Source: JABAAE01 sp905480545
Lineage (GTDB): Bacteria > Planctomycetota > Planctomycetia > Pirellulales > Pirellulaceae
Length of the DNA stretch: 64,000 bases
Direction of reading: 5' to 3'
Assembly: GCA_943788025.1 (NCBI GenBank)
Contig: CALSOR010000004.1
Coordinates: 62,001-126,000 of the forward strand
Shown here: one piece after another, positions 53,477-62,467 of the stretch
Layout: each line of letters opens with the position of its first letter
Position numbering within the stretch: position 1 is the first letter of the stretch
Notes under the pieces: generated by a model
What the model saw: the letters and a program-made list of their open reading frames with translations, nothing else
The model's database searches: none
Told to the model about the DNA's origin: nothing
Program-made: the position numbers and the translations under genes

Positions 53477-54783
53477 ACGAAAACCAGCTGATACAACGCG
53501 CCCGATTGCTCATTGAACAAAATCGACCGCAACAAGCCGAGGAACTGCTTCGTCAAGTGCTTGCAATGTCACCTGATTTAGCGAACGCCCATTCGTTGCT
53601 CGCGATCTGTCTTTTGCAGGAAGAAGGTCATCTGGAAGAAGCGACAAAAGAAGCGGAACAGGGAATCCACTTTGCACCCGACGATGAATTTGCGTTTTAC
53701 GTTCACGCCCTCGTACTCAACAAACGCAATCGCCTTGACGAATCCATTCAATCGGTTCGCCAAGCCATCGCAATCGATCCATCATCGGCCACATTCCACG
53801 GTTTGCTCGCCCAATTATGGGCAAGGAAAAACAAATGGAAAGAAGTTTTGAAATCAGCCGAAACAGGTTTGCAATATGATCCTGAAGACGAATCATGCCG
53901 TGCGCTACGATCGGTGGCACTGGAACGCCTGGGCCGCGTTGAAGACGCGTTGGATGAAGCGAATCGATCCATTGAAAAAAATCCGGATTCGGCATTCGCG
54001 CACTCTAGCCGCGGGCATGCGTTGCTGAATGCGAACAGACATAAAGAAGCCCAAATGGCGTTTCGTGAAGCACTTCGACTTGAGCCTTCGAATGAGTTCG
54101 CCCGAAGCGGAATGATTCAATCGTTAAACGCCAACAACTTTTTCTTTAGAAAGTTCCTGGCGGCCATGTCTTGGTTAAGTCGGCTAAGCCCGCAGGTTCA
54201 ATTTGGAATCGTGATTGGGATGTGGCTGGGGATCAATGCGTTAAACAGCTACAGCGCGATGAATCCTTGGATCCGCCCCTACGTTTTGCCGATTACTCTC
54301 GTCTATATCCTGTTTGCTTTGATGACGTGGATCGCAAATCCACTCTTCAATACATTCTTGCGTTTTCACCCGTTCGGAAAACACCTTCTTACGACAAGAG
54401 AAAAATGGGCGTCCAATGCGATTGCGGCAACGATTGCTGTAGGAGTCTTTCATGCCGGATTCTTTTTGGCACTGATGGTTTTTGCCGGGAAGTTCGCGGC
54501 ATGGCCGGTTTGCGTAATCTTGCTGTTCTGCTCACTGCTGCTTACCGCTCCATTGTCAGTAGCGTTTGAAACCAATGCCGGCTGGCCAACGAAAGTCGCC
54601 TCCACCCTTGCGATCGCATTCAGCGTTTTGTTTCTAATGATTTGTTACGTCTTCTCTTATGGCGCATTCTTTACCCCCGGACTCGTAGAGTACGAGAGCA
54701 AACTTCTAAACATCTACCAGTTTGGAATCTTGATCTTCTGTTTCGCCGGAAGTTACTTGCGGAATGCGACCGTCAAGCGATGA
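53473..54783 (+). CDS. TPR protein with C-terminal membrane domain
   Basis: 436 residues. Residues 1-215 hold about six TPR units (EELLRQVLAMSPDLANAHSLLA, EATKEAEQGIHFAPDDEFAFY, IQSVRQAIAIDPSSATFHGL). The C-terminal 200 residues contain about five membrane helices of no recognised family (FGIVIGMWLGINAL, YVLPITLVYILFALMTW). The start overlaps the AAA+ gene, so the two products probably act together at the inner membrane. Confidence 0.85.
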   Translation: MNENQLIQRARLLIEQNRPQQAEELLRQVLAMSPDLANAHSLLAICLLQEEGHLEEATKEAEQGIHFAPDDEFAFYVHALVLNKRNRLDESIQSVRQAIAIDPSSATFHGLLAQLWARKNKWKEVLKSAETGLQYDPEDESCRALRSVALERLGRVEDALDEANRSIEKNPDSAFAHSSRGHALLNANRHKEAQMAFREALRLEPSNEFARSGMIQSLNANNFFFRKFLAAMSWLSRLSPQVQFGIVIGMWLGINALNSYSAMNPWIRPYVLPITLVYILFALMTWIANPLFNTFLRFHPFGKHLLTTREKWASNAIAATIAVGVFHAGFFLALMVFAGKFAAWPVCVILLFCSLLLTAPLSVAFETNAGWPTKVASTLAIAFSVLFLMICYVFSYGAFFTPGLVEYESKLLNIYQFGILIFCFAGSYLRNATVKR

Positions 54784-54797
54784 CTTAACTTCGTCGT

Positions 54798-55490
54798 TTA
54801 AACCAACTCTCCGAATCCACTCAAACCAATCGGTTCGCGGCAGGCAAAGGGTTCGCCGTATTCAACGCCAATCGTTTTGCCCCAATAGGATGCTTCATCA
54901 CGCAGTTTTTCCAGAAATGAAGGAAATTTTGGCCGCCCCTCGACAAACTGACTTTGAAAAGCTGAGATGGCAGAAATCTTCTTGTCCCAATAATCTGAGA
55001 TATCAAGAACAAATGCCGGCTGGGGCGTCATTTTCAAATGGACGCAGTAGTAGTTATAAATCCGTTGCGGATGAAAACGTTCCCCTTTCATATCGGTTTT
55101 TGAAAGTTTCGACCAAAACCGGGCGGCTTCAATCAACTGAGTCGCGGCAAGATGATCTGGGTGTGCGTCTTCCCAATAGGGCGCAAAGATCCATTTCGGT
55201 TTCGTAAGACGAAATACTTCAGCGAGAGCGCGACGGTTCTCAAGACTGGGTTCAAGCGAACGATTAGGTAAACCAAGGTTCTCCCGCCACGATAATCCCA
55301 AAATATCAGTTGCTATCGCGGTTTCGGCAATACGCTTTTCCAAACTGCCAAAAGGCGTCGGTTCGCCACTCGTCAAATCGAGAACACCAACAGAAAGCCC
55401 GTCATCGATCATTTTGAGAATTGCGCCTCCCATTCCCAACTCTGCATCATCTGGATGAGGAGCCACAACGATCACGTCCAGTTTACCCAT
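54798..55490 (-). CDS. bshB1: PIG-L family deacetylase, BshB1-like
   Basis: 230 residues from the ATG at 55490; the ORF can begin 11 codons earlier. Zinc-site motifs are APHPDDAELGMGG and EDAHPDHLAA. The sequence style and length match bacillithiol biosynthesis deacetylases, which remove acetate from GlcNAc-malate. The bshA and bshC genes are not in the window, so other N-acetyl substrates remain possible. It converges with the TPR membrane gene, 14 bases apart. Confidence 0.87.
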   Translation of the reverse strand: MGKLDVIVVAPHPDDAELGMGGAILKMIDDGLSVGVLDLTSGEPTPFGSLEKRIAETAIATDILGLSWRENLGLPNRSLEPSLENRRALAEVFRLTKPKWIFAPYWEDAHPDHLAATQLIEAARFWSKLSKTDMKGERFHPQRIYNYYCVHLKMTPQPAFVLDISDYWDKKISAISAFQSQFVEGRPKFPSFLEKLRDEASYWGKTIGVEYGEPFACREPIGLSGFGELV

Positions 55491-55597
55491 CTTCGCCCAG
55501 TCATTTTTCTGAAAAACATGCAACTTAGCGTAAATTGATCTGTACCAAAATCGGTCGGTTTGAGATTATCGCTGGTCCTATTTTTTTGGTGTAAAAA

Positions 55598-55801
55598 ATG
55601 AAGAAGTTAATCATCGTTGCCGCCGCACTATTTATCTGCATGCCATGCACCGGTTGCCAAGCCTGGCGGGATGCATTCGCTCCCAAAGGGAGCTCGCCAG
55701 TTCACAAATGGGACAGTAACTTCAAAAGAAGCCAAGGGGTGGGCACCGGAGTCGATCCAATGGCTCAAGATATCGAATCGCGCCTTGGGTATCAACGTTG
55801 A
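55598..55801 (+). CDS. Small lipoprotein
   Basis: 67 residues. A lipoprotein signal (LIIVAAALFICMPCTGC) gives a mature peptide of about 46 residues with no family match (AWRDAFAPKGSSPVHKWD). The start lies divergent from the deacetylase, behind an AT-rich stretch. Function unknown. Confidence 0.75.
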   Translation: MKKLIIVAAALFICMPCTGCQAWRDAFAPKGSSPVHKWDSNFKRSQGVGTGVDPMAQDIESRLGYQR

Positions 55802-55837
55802 ACGCATGCAGAAACGAAATCTGCTCCGTTTAAACAA

Positions 55838-57127
55838 TCACTGCTTACTGTTGAGATACGAAACGACTTTTTCTGACGTGGCACGTCCAGACCGCATCGC
55901 TCCATTGCTGGATGCAATCTCCAAATAGTCACCGCACGTGAAAACACCCTTCGGTAAATCGTGGGAGATCTTTGGCGTCGAAAGCTGCCGTGGTAGAGCA
56001 TTGCAGATCTTGTACTTAGGCAATGATCTCCATTCCCTTGCTGGATCACCATACCATTCGATCAACTGATCGCGGACTGCCGATTCCAATGTCTCACCAT
56101 CTTGATCCTGAAAATCTTTGACATTTTGCGAGTCAGAAAGCGACGTCACGGAGACAAGTGCCCTGCCCTTTGGCGCGTAATTTTCAGAGAGCCGACTAGG
56201 CACGCATAAATTGTTGATCGGCCCCTTACCCGTTCCATTTAAAACAAGAATATTGTCGCCAACGGGTGACTGCGCTGCGTCGAAGTAAAAATTCCAAACG
56301 TGATTCTGCGGCGGTGGGCGAAACCCAAGTAATTTTGCAGCGACCGGTTCTTCGCAAGCAAGAACGACTGCTGAGGCATCGATGTTTTCTACTGATTGAT
56401 CACTGCCTCGAGTCGAGACGGAATCTGAGGTGAATGAAATGACCTCACGGTTGAACTGTATCTTCTCTCCAGCGATCTGGCTCGCAAGTTGATTTGGGAT
56501 TTCGGACATCCCGGATGCCGGAAGCGCCGCGTGCCCACGACCAAACATGTTAAAAACAAATTCGAAAAAGCGGCTGGATGTTTCAAGTTTTTTTTCCAAA
56601 AAAATCCCACCCAAAAACGGACGGAAGAAAGACTCTATCACCAAATCAGAAAACGACCGTTTTGACTTAAGGAAATCGAATGTCGAAATCTCTTCTGATG
56701 AATAGATCTGGTCCAATGTTTTCTTTTTGCAATCCTTCCGTAGCGAAGCCATCTTAAGCTTGTCTGAAAAGTTGGCCACAGGTGACATGGCGGTCGAAAA
56801 AATTGCGGAGAGCTGTCTTGTCGGATCGATGAAAGAACGAAATTTTCCGTTAAAACGGATCAACGCGCCTGGCACGAATTTCCTCAGATCCAACGCTTCA
56901 TAATCCAGATAATTCTGGGCTTCAGGATAAGCGGTTAACAGAACTTGAAATCCACGATCGAGTAAAAACCCTTCGACTTCGTCGGTTTGGATTCGGCCTC
57001 CAACTCGATCTGATTTTTCCAGAATCACAAATGGCACATTCGCCTCTTGCAATTCAATCCCACAAATCAATCCAGCAAGCCCTGCGCCGATAACAACAAC
57101 AGGCTTGGTCTCAGTTTGTCCTGAAAT
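55838..57127 (-). CDS. FAD-dependent amine-oxidase-like oxidoreductase, apparent ATT start
   Basis: 429 residues if it begins at ATT 57127. The Rossmann FAD motif VVVIGAGLAGL lies upstream of the first usual start codon (TTG at 57070), and no ATG, GTG or TTG precedes it before a stop. The ATT codon has GTTGAGG seven bases upstream, a good Shine-Dalgarno site. The rest has the second GG motif (SDRVGGRIQTDEVEGF) and the C-terminal FAD loop (GVFTCGDYLEIASSNGAMRSG). It resembles protoporphyrinogen oxidase/phytoene desaturase-like flavoproteins; substrate unknown. Confidence 0.87.
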   Translation of the reverse strand: MSGQTETKPVVVIGAGLAGLICGIELQEANVPFVILEKSDRVGGRIQTDEVEGFLLDRGFQVLLTAYPEAQNYLDYEALDLRKFVPGALIRFNGKFRSFIDPTRQLSAIFSTAMSPVANFSDKLKMASLRKDCKKKTLDQIYSSEEISTFDFLKSKRSFSDLVIESFFRPFLGGIFLEKKLETSSRFFEFVFNMFGRGHAALPASGMSEIPNQLASQIAGEKIQFNREVISFTSDSVSTRGSDQSVENIDASAVVLACEEPVAAKLLGFRPPPQNHVWNFYFDAAQSPVGDNILVLNGTGKGPINNLCVPSRLSENYAPKGRALVSVTSLSDSQNVKDFQDQDGETLESAVRDQLIEWYGDPAREWRSLPKYKICNALPRQLSTPKISHDLPKGVFTCGDYLEIASSNGAMRSGRATSEKVVSYLNSKQ

Positions 57128-57229
57128 TTTAGTGCCTCAACTTCTATCAAAATCAAATCATTCAACTTATGAGTTTGCAGCCTGCAGACCAATCCGACAA
57201 TCCGTCAGCAACGACTCCCTGTGAATGGA

Positions 57230-57254
57230 TTAAAATTTGTTGGCCAAATTTTAA
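57230..57254 (-). terminator. AT-rich hairpin after the GNAT gene
   Basis: TTAAAATTTG / CAAATTTTAA, 10 bp, loop TTGGC, ten bases after the GNAT stop on the minus strand. There is no long T run, so it could also be a stability element. Confidence 0.5.
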
Positions 57255-57263
57255 ATAGTCAAA

Positions 57264-57749
57264 TCACGATAATTTTTTTTGCCAAAAGATTGCCTGGCCA
57301 GCTTCTGGGTCCAACTCATACCCCTCAAAGCCAAATTTTTTGTAGCTGTTCTTCGCAATTTCATTGTTGCTCAAGACTTCCAAGGTGATCTTTACACAAT
57401 CGTTTTCGCGAGCGATCTTTTCGATTTCCTGAAGAAGCAAGGTACTTAAGCCGTTGCCTCGAAAGTCTTTGGAGACCATCAGGTCATGAATGTTGATCAG
57501 CTTTTGAGCGGCAAACGTCGAAAAACCGAAAAAGCAATTGGACAACGCGACCGGGATATTTCCTGAATAAATAAGCAGACTGAATGCGGTCGGAAAATCG
57601 GCCAAACCATGAATCAACTTTTCATTCAATTCAATCGGAATTGGCTTCCCACCCCCCATCGGTTCACACGCATATTCATTTAAGAGCTGAATAAGGTGGG
57701 AAGCTTGTGTTGGGTTGGAATAATCTACCCGTTCAATTCCAAAGTCCAT
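57264..57749 (-). CDS. GNAT family N-acetyltransferase
   Basis: 161 residues. The acetyl-CoA-binding motif is in VSKDFRGNGLSTLLLQEIEKIA, followed by EVLSNNEIAKNSYKKFGFEGY. Motif A reads RGNGLS, within the R/Q-x-x-G-x-G/A consensus. It transfers acetyl groups to an unknown amine. Its neighbours do not reveal the substrate. Confidence 0.9.
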   Translation of the reverse strand: MDFGIERVDYSNPTQASHLIQLLNEYACEPMGGGKPIPIELNEKLIHGLADFPTAFSLLIYSGNIPVALSNCFFGFSTFAAQKLINIHDLMVSKDFRGNGLSTLLLQEIEKIARENDCVKITLEVLSNNEIAKNSYKKFGFEGYELDPEAGQAIFWQKKLS

Positions 57750-57769
57750 TTATTCTGCTCGCTGTTCAA

Positions 57770-58615
57770 TTACTGTTCTAATTCAAGCTCAGAAAACTCG
57801 AACGGAATTTCGAACTCTTGAAGATTTTCTGCAATGAAAATAAATACCGTGGCATCCGCTGGAGGCGACGGTAAAAACAAAAACGTATGAGTTACGCCAT
57901 CTTCCTGACGACTCCAACTGGACGCTTTCAACGCACTTAATTTCTTTTGCTCTGGCGACAAGATCGCTACGCGATGCACTCTAGAGAGATCCTTACCCGT
58001 CACTTGAATTGTCAAAGTATCGATTCTGATCTTTGAAACCACAACTGAGATCCCACGTGATTCAAGCTCTTTGCTTTCAATCGATCCAAGATTTAACGAA
58101 GCCTCATCATGTTTAATCAACTTACGGTCACCGCCTGTTTTGATGCGTAAACGACCTTTGATGTTCGAAAGCTTTGCCCAACTTCTATTTTTCCGCTCAA
58201 TTTCAAAACGAACCCTCACTCCGTCCTTGGGGTGCTTGGCAAAAATACCAGACCCGCGATCGGTAATCCTTTTGAATTTGTTCGACAAATCAAAATAACC
58301 ACTTAATGGCTCGACTGTGCCCACACCGGTTCCGTCCGGAGCTTTTGCCGAATCCAATTTCGCCCACCCGAATTCGACCGCATCTTTTGCTTTTTCACCA
58401 ACGGCGTCAACCACTAACTCAAATGGACGTGATACCGGCTTATTCTCTCCGTCAAATCGCAGCATTTCTGATAGCTTCAATTTGGCGTTGAGCTTCAACC
58501 CCGCGTCAGAAACTTTAGGAACGACATCGCTCAAATCCTGAGCTGGAATACTTTCAACACTCATTCCCAGAAGCAGAATGAGGAAAATTAGAGGGCTGTA
58601 TTTTCTGTCGGGCAT
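57770..58615 (-). CDS. Secreted protein with repeated beta-sandwich modules
   Basis: 281 residues from the ATG at 58615; a TTG ten codons earlier is in frame. Signal peptide (SPLIFLILLLGMSVESIPA) with a cut near AQ. The mature part shows beta-strand patterns only, for example RFEIERKNRSWAKLSNIKGRL and TFLFLPSPPADATVFIFIAE. Not recognised. The GNAT gene lies 20 bases downstream on the same strand, so they may form an operon. Confidence 0.7.
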   Translation of the reverse strand: MPDRKYSPLIFLILLLGMSVESIPAQDLSDVVPKVSDAGLKLNAKLKLSEMLRFDGENKPVSRPFELVVDAVGEKAKDAVEFGWAKLDSAKAPDGTGVGTVEPLSGYFDLSNKFKRITDRGSGIFAKHPKDGVRVRFEIERKNRSWAKLSNIKGRLRIKTGGDRKLIKHDEASLNLGSIESKELESRGISVVVSKIRIDTLTIQVTGKDLSRVHRVAILSPEQKKLSALKASSWSRQEDGVTHTFLFLPSPPADATVFIFIAENLQEFEIPFEFSELELEQ

Positions 58616-59293
58616 TTGTGTTTTTTCATTGCGAGTTTTCAAGTGATTTGATTTTGCAAGATTTGCGTTTGGGTCGCTATGCCCCTGATGATCGATGCTG
58701 CCGTGCTGATTGTCAGTTTTGCCCGCTTTTGCGGCTTGATTTTCGATTTAATCTTGCTAGTGTAATTTTGTACACTTTCATGACCGAACTAGTCAAATAG
58801 GTATGCGATAAAGACAAAATGATACGAACCCCCTACTACTTGGACTGATCAAAGTTACCTTCCGTTTTTTTGGGCCGTTTTTTTCCGGGACTGCAACCGA
58901 AATCACGATTTCAACTTTTGTGAATTCAATAGTTATAAAACAACCGCATCAGAGCCCCCAACATCCTTTGCACCCAAAATCCTTTGCACCCAATAAGAAA
59001 GGTAGCAATAAGAAAGGTAGCAATGGGTGATGTTCAGACTTTGTTAAACCACGTGAGCGTTACCCCGCGCATCTGTAAAGACTTAACGACAAACCGATTT
59101 CCATTCCATACCAAACGAAACAAGACCGCACATGAATCACGGCCCGATGGGCACGCGGTTTAACCATCCCTAACGACATTGGATGGACTCTTGCCACCGA
59201 TACGTTGCAGGGGCCAAAACAATCGACTACCCAATTATTAAAGTAGCGAATAAATGAAGCATTGAAAAAGACTTTCGAACCCAACGTAGCGAT
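58616..59293. other. Intergenic stretch with short tandem duplications
   Basis: About 680 bases. Two tandem duplications lie side by side: a 16-base unit (ATCCTTTGCACCCAAA type, 58963-58992) and a 15-base unit (AATAAGAAAGGTAGC, 58992-59021). No gene is convincing. The imuA frame begins just to the right, so the promoter for imuAB should lie here, but I see no clear LexA-type box. Confidence 0.45.
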
Positions 59294-60493
59294 ATGCAAG
59301 ACGCAATCCAAAACACAACACTGTGCGACCGAACACTGTGCGACCAAACACTGTGCGACCAAACATCCCAAGAGAATCCGAGGATCGATGAGCGTTCGCA
59401 AGTTGCTACAAATTCGCCTCGACTTTCCAACACTGACACACACGATTCCAAAATCCATGAGTTGCGAAAACAGATTCGAACTTTAGAAACGATTTCACGA
59501 AACAGTGATGACGAGGCGGTCATTTCTAGTGGCAGTTCGGCTTTAGATGCAATTCTACCTGCCAAAGGCTTTGCTCGTGGGACGTTGATCGAATGGATCG
59601 CTCACTCCAATCAGTCCTCTCGCCCCAATCATTCTCCCCAACAACGCCTTCACCAAAATGAAATGGATGGCAGTGGCGTGATGATGCTGGCTTTTGCTGC
59701 AGCAAAAGAAGCCTGTCGAGACGGCGGAATGTTTGTCATCATGGATCAGCATCGAACTTTTTTTCCACCAGCGGCACTCGCACTCGGCTTTCGTTCAAGA
59801 CAATTGGTTGTCATTCAGCCGAAATCGAAAAAAGATTTGGATTGGTCACTACACCAAGCGTTAAATTGCCCGGCCGTCGCAACTGTCTGGGCTGCTTTAG
59901 ATGAAGTGGATGAATATGCTTTTCGCCGGTTTCAACTGGCGGCAGAAAGCAGTGGATGCATTGGTCTACTAGGACGCTCGGCCAACGCAATCGCACAACC
60001 CAGCTGGTCGGAAATGCAACTTGCCGTGACACCTCAATCCCGTGGCATCATTCTTGGAAACAGAATACCGGCAAATAGTCAGCTGCGACAAGCTCCTCAA
60101 CGCCACCACAAGAATTTTTCGGCGAATCGCTTTTTGCAAATCGAATTGATCCGATCCCATCAAGGGCAATGCGGCGGAAAAGTGATGATCGAAATTGACT
60201 CCTACTATGGCGATATCCGTAAAGCGGCTTCACATCAAAGCCCTTTACAAAAAGCTGCCGCGTCAGTTGACACAGAATTCCCAAACGCAAAACCTTCAAC
60301 AAACGCAATGCTGAAAAACGCTCCTCAAAAAAACGTAGGCCATGCATCCAATCATGACAGACAACAAACAACCGCAATGGATTCAAAACATGGCCATTCA
60401 AAAAAGAAGGACCAAATCGCAAAAACGAATCCTATGTCTGTGGTTTCCCAATTGGCCAATTCAGCGGCTGATCGTCGAAAAACCGGAACTTAA
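59294..60493 (+). CDS. imuA: ImuA, RecA-like partner of translesion synthesis
   Basis: 399 residues. The first 30 residues contain a 15-base repeat encoding TLCDQ units. The core is RecA-like (AILPAKGFARGTLIEWI, MMLAFAAAKEACRDGGMFVIMD, GLLGRSANAIAQPSWSEMQLAV), although a textbook Walker A is not visible. ImuA acts with ImuB and DnaE2 in damage-induced mutagenesis. The C-terminal 130 residues are low complexity. It overlaps imuB by about 100 bases. Confidence 0.88.
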   Translation: MQDAIQNTTLCDRTLCDQTLCDQTSQENPRIDERSQVATNSPRLSNTDTHDSKIHELRKQIRTLETISRNSDDEAVISSGSSALDAILPAKGFARGTLIEWIAHSNQSSRPNHSPQQRLHQNEMDGSGVMMLAFAAAKEACRDGGMFVIMDQHRTFFPPAALALGFRSRQLVVIQPKSKKDLDWSLHQALNCPAVATVWAALDEVDEYAFRRFQLAAESSGCIGLLGRSANAIAQPSWSEMQLAVTPQSRGIILGNRIPANSQLRQAPQRHHKNFSANRFLQIELIRSHQGQCGGKVMIEIDSYYGDIRKAASHQSPLQKAAASVDTEFPNAKPSTNAMLKNAPQKNVGHASNHDRQQTTAMDSKHGHSKKKDQIAKTNPMSVVSQLANSAADRRKTGT

Positions 60494-62300
60494 AGGCCAA
60501 TGGCTTACGCTTTTCAAACAAGATCCACGACGCGGTCAATTGGTTGCTGCCTGCTCGTTACGGGCAAGACAAAATGGTATCAAAATCGGAATGCCATTGA
60601 GTGAGGCTAAATCGTTGGCAGAAAAATCTGTGCAGCAACCTCCTCACTCTCCGCAAACAACATCTGCCACCCAACTACAACACACCAACCCACCCGTTTT
60701 CTTACCGCACGACCCAGAAGCAGACTTAGACATACTTGAGCAGATGGCCGATGACTGTGCGATTTTCAGTCCAATCGTTGGGCTTGAACAGGTCGAACAG
60801 CCCAGTTGCATTTACCTCGATATCACGGGCCTTGATAAACTATTTGGATCAAAAACCGAATCAGGCAAATACATGCATGGTGAAGAAAATATCGCCGAGC
60901 AAATTTCACGACATTTTTCCCAAAGAAATTATTGGCCATGTATCTCAATCGCCAGCTCTATCGGGTTAAGCTGGGCACTCCGTAACACCGTTCTCAAGCT
61001 AAAGACAAGGACCGATTCATCCGTCCAGCAACAAACAACGGGGGCGAAAGCTCCGGGATACCACGCTGCCATTTTCCCGCAAACCAATGACTGGATGGAA
61101 ACCCAATCCCATCCAGATTTTGTTTCGCTACCCGTAACTTGCTTACGCATTTCAAACGCAACGATTTCAACTTTACACCAACTAGGGGTCTCAACGATCG
61201 GTCAATTAATCCAGTTACCGCGATCTGGTTTAGTGACAAGACTGGGCGAAGAACTGGTACAGCGTCTCGATCAAGCCGCCGGACGAATCGAAGAAGTCAT
61301 CATCGCACGGCACAAACCGCCAGAATTTCAAAGTGAATTGTCGCTGGATCATCCGACCAGTCACCATGAAACCATTGACACCATCGTCTGGCGTGAAATT
61401 GAAAACATCTGTGTGCATTTAAAACTGAAGCAGGAAGGTGCGTTGCAAGTTTCCTGCCGGTTGCTCTGCGATTCACAATTTCTTCGTCAAGCATTTGACA
61501 ACGAAGGGAAGCTTGTTGACAAAATCGAAAAGAAACAATTCGTCTGCATTCGCATTGGACTTTTTCAACCGACAGTTGTTCCAGAACATTTAATGGAACT
61601 GATCCGGATGCAGTTAGAAAACTTGAAATTGCCCGGTGCCGTTTACGAAGTCAAAGTCTCAGTACCGCTCAGCTCCCGCTTGGTCGAGAAACAAAAATAT
61701 CTTTTTGATGAGAACCCAAGAGACAATCCGATCGCACTGTCACAATTTGTAAATCGACTTAGCATTCGCCTAGGTGAAGAAAATGTGCTTGGATTCACAA
61801 GCCACTCAGGAGCCCAGCCTGAGTTCTCATTTCAGTATCATCGACTCGCCAGTTGCCTCAAACGGAAACGACCACTTTTTGAAAGCTCAAATTCGACAGA
61901 CAAAAAAGCAAAGCGAAAAAACAATCGTGTTGCAATCAAGAGCCCCTTTCGCCGCAACGGCGAGTTAACCAATGACGCGAGCGCTGGCCAAACCGAATAC
62001 CAGAAACAAGGAAAATACAGTTACCAACCTCGACCACTTGATCGTCCACTTCGGCTGTTGGCCGCCCCACTACAGCTGAATGTCATTGCAGTTTCAGAGG
62101 GATCGCCTGCCTGTTTTCATTGGCAAGATCAAAAGCATGTCATTGTAAGCAGTTGGGGGCCGGAACGAATTCAGACCGGCTGGTGGCGTGGCCCAATGGC
62201 AGAAAGAGATTATTGGCGAGTTGAAACGGAATCGGGTAATCGATTCTGGCTTTTTCGGGAATTGCGAAAGAACAGTTGGTTTTTGCATGGAATGTTCTGA
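60390..62300 (+). CDS. imuB: ImuB, Y-family polymerase-like protein
   Basis: 636 residues from the ATG at 60390 (a further ATG lies at 60342). Y-family layout: RILCLWFPNWPIQRLIVEKP at the start, then ARQNGIKIGMPLSEAK and QPSCIYLDITGLDKLFGS; the palm keeps an Asp but not the full catalytic set, as is usual for ImuB. The middle has the little-finger-like region and the C-terminus the ImuB-type RPLRLLAAPLQL and WWRGPMAERDYWRVE. It scaffolds DnaE2 with the clamp. dnaE2 is not in the window. Confidence 0.9.
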   Translation: MAIQKRRTKSQKRILCLWFPNWPIQRLIVEKPELKGQWLTLFKQDPRRGQLVAACSLRARQNGIKIGMPLSEAKSLAEKSVQQPPHSPQTTSATQLQHTNPPVFLPHDPEADLDILEQMADDCAIFSPIVGLEQVEQPSCIYLDITGLDKLFGSKTESGKYMHGEENIAEQISRHFSQRNYWPCISIASSIGLSWALRNTVLKLKTRTDSSVQQQTTGAKAPGYHAAIFPQTNDWMETQSHPDFVSLPVTCLRISNATISTLHQLGVSTIGQLIQLPRSGLVTRLGEELVQRLDQAAGRIEEVIIARHKPPEFQSELSLDHPTSHHETIDTIVWREIENICVHLKLKQEGALQVSCRLLCDSQFLRQAFDNEGKLVDKIEKKQFVCIRIGLFQPTVVPEHLMELIRMQLENLKLPGAVYEVKVSVPLSSRLVEKQKYLFDENPRDNPIALSQFVNRLSIRLGEENVLGFTSHSGAQPEFSFQYHRLASCLKRKRPLFESSNSTDKKAKRKNNRVAIKSPFRRNGELTNDASAGQTEYQKQGKYSYQPRPLDRPLRLLAAPLQLNVIAVSEGSPACFHWQDQKHVIVSSWGPERIQTGWWRGPMAERDYWRVETESGNRFWLFRELRKNSWFLHGMF

Positions 62301-62467
62301 AAGCTCTTTGCCAACCTGTTACTAAGATAAAAGGCAACCGACACGCTCCATGTGCCGCCCGCTCTTCACTAACCCAACGACGGCATAGGACGTCTTCCTG
62401 TTAACGTGAGCGGTCGATACGCTCCGATGAATTCAGGACTACAATCAGGAACGCAGGCAATTCATGT

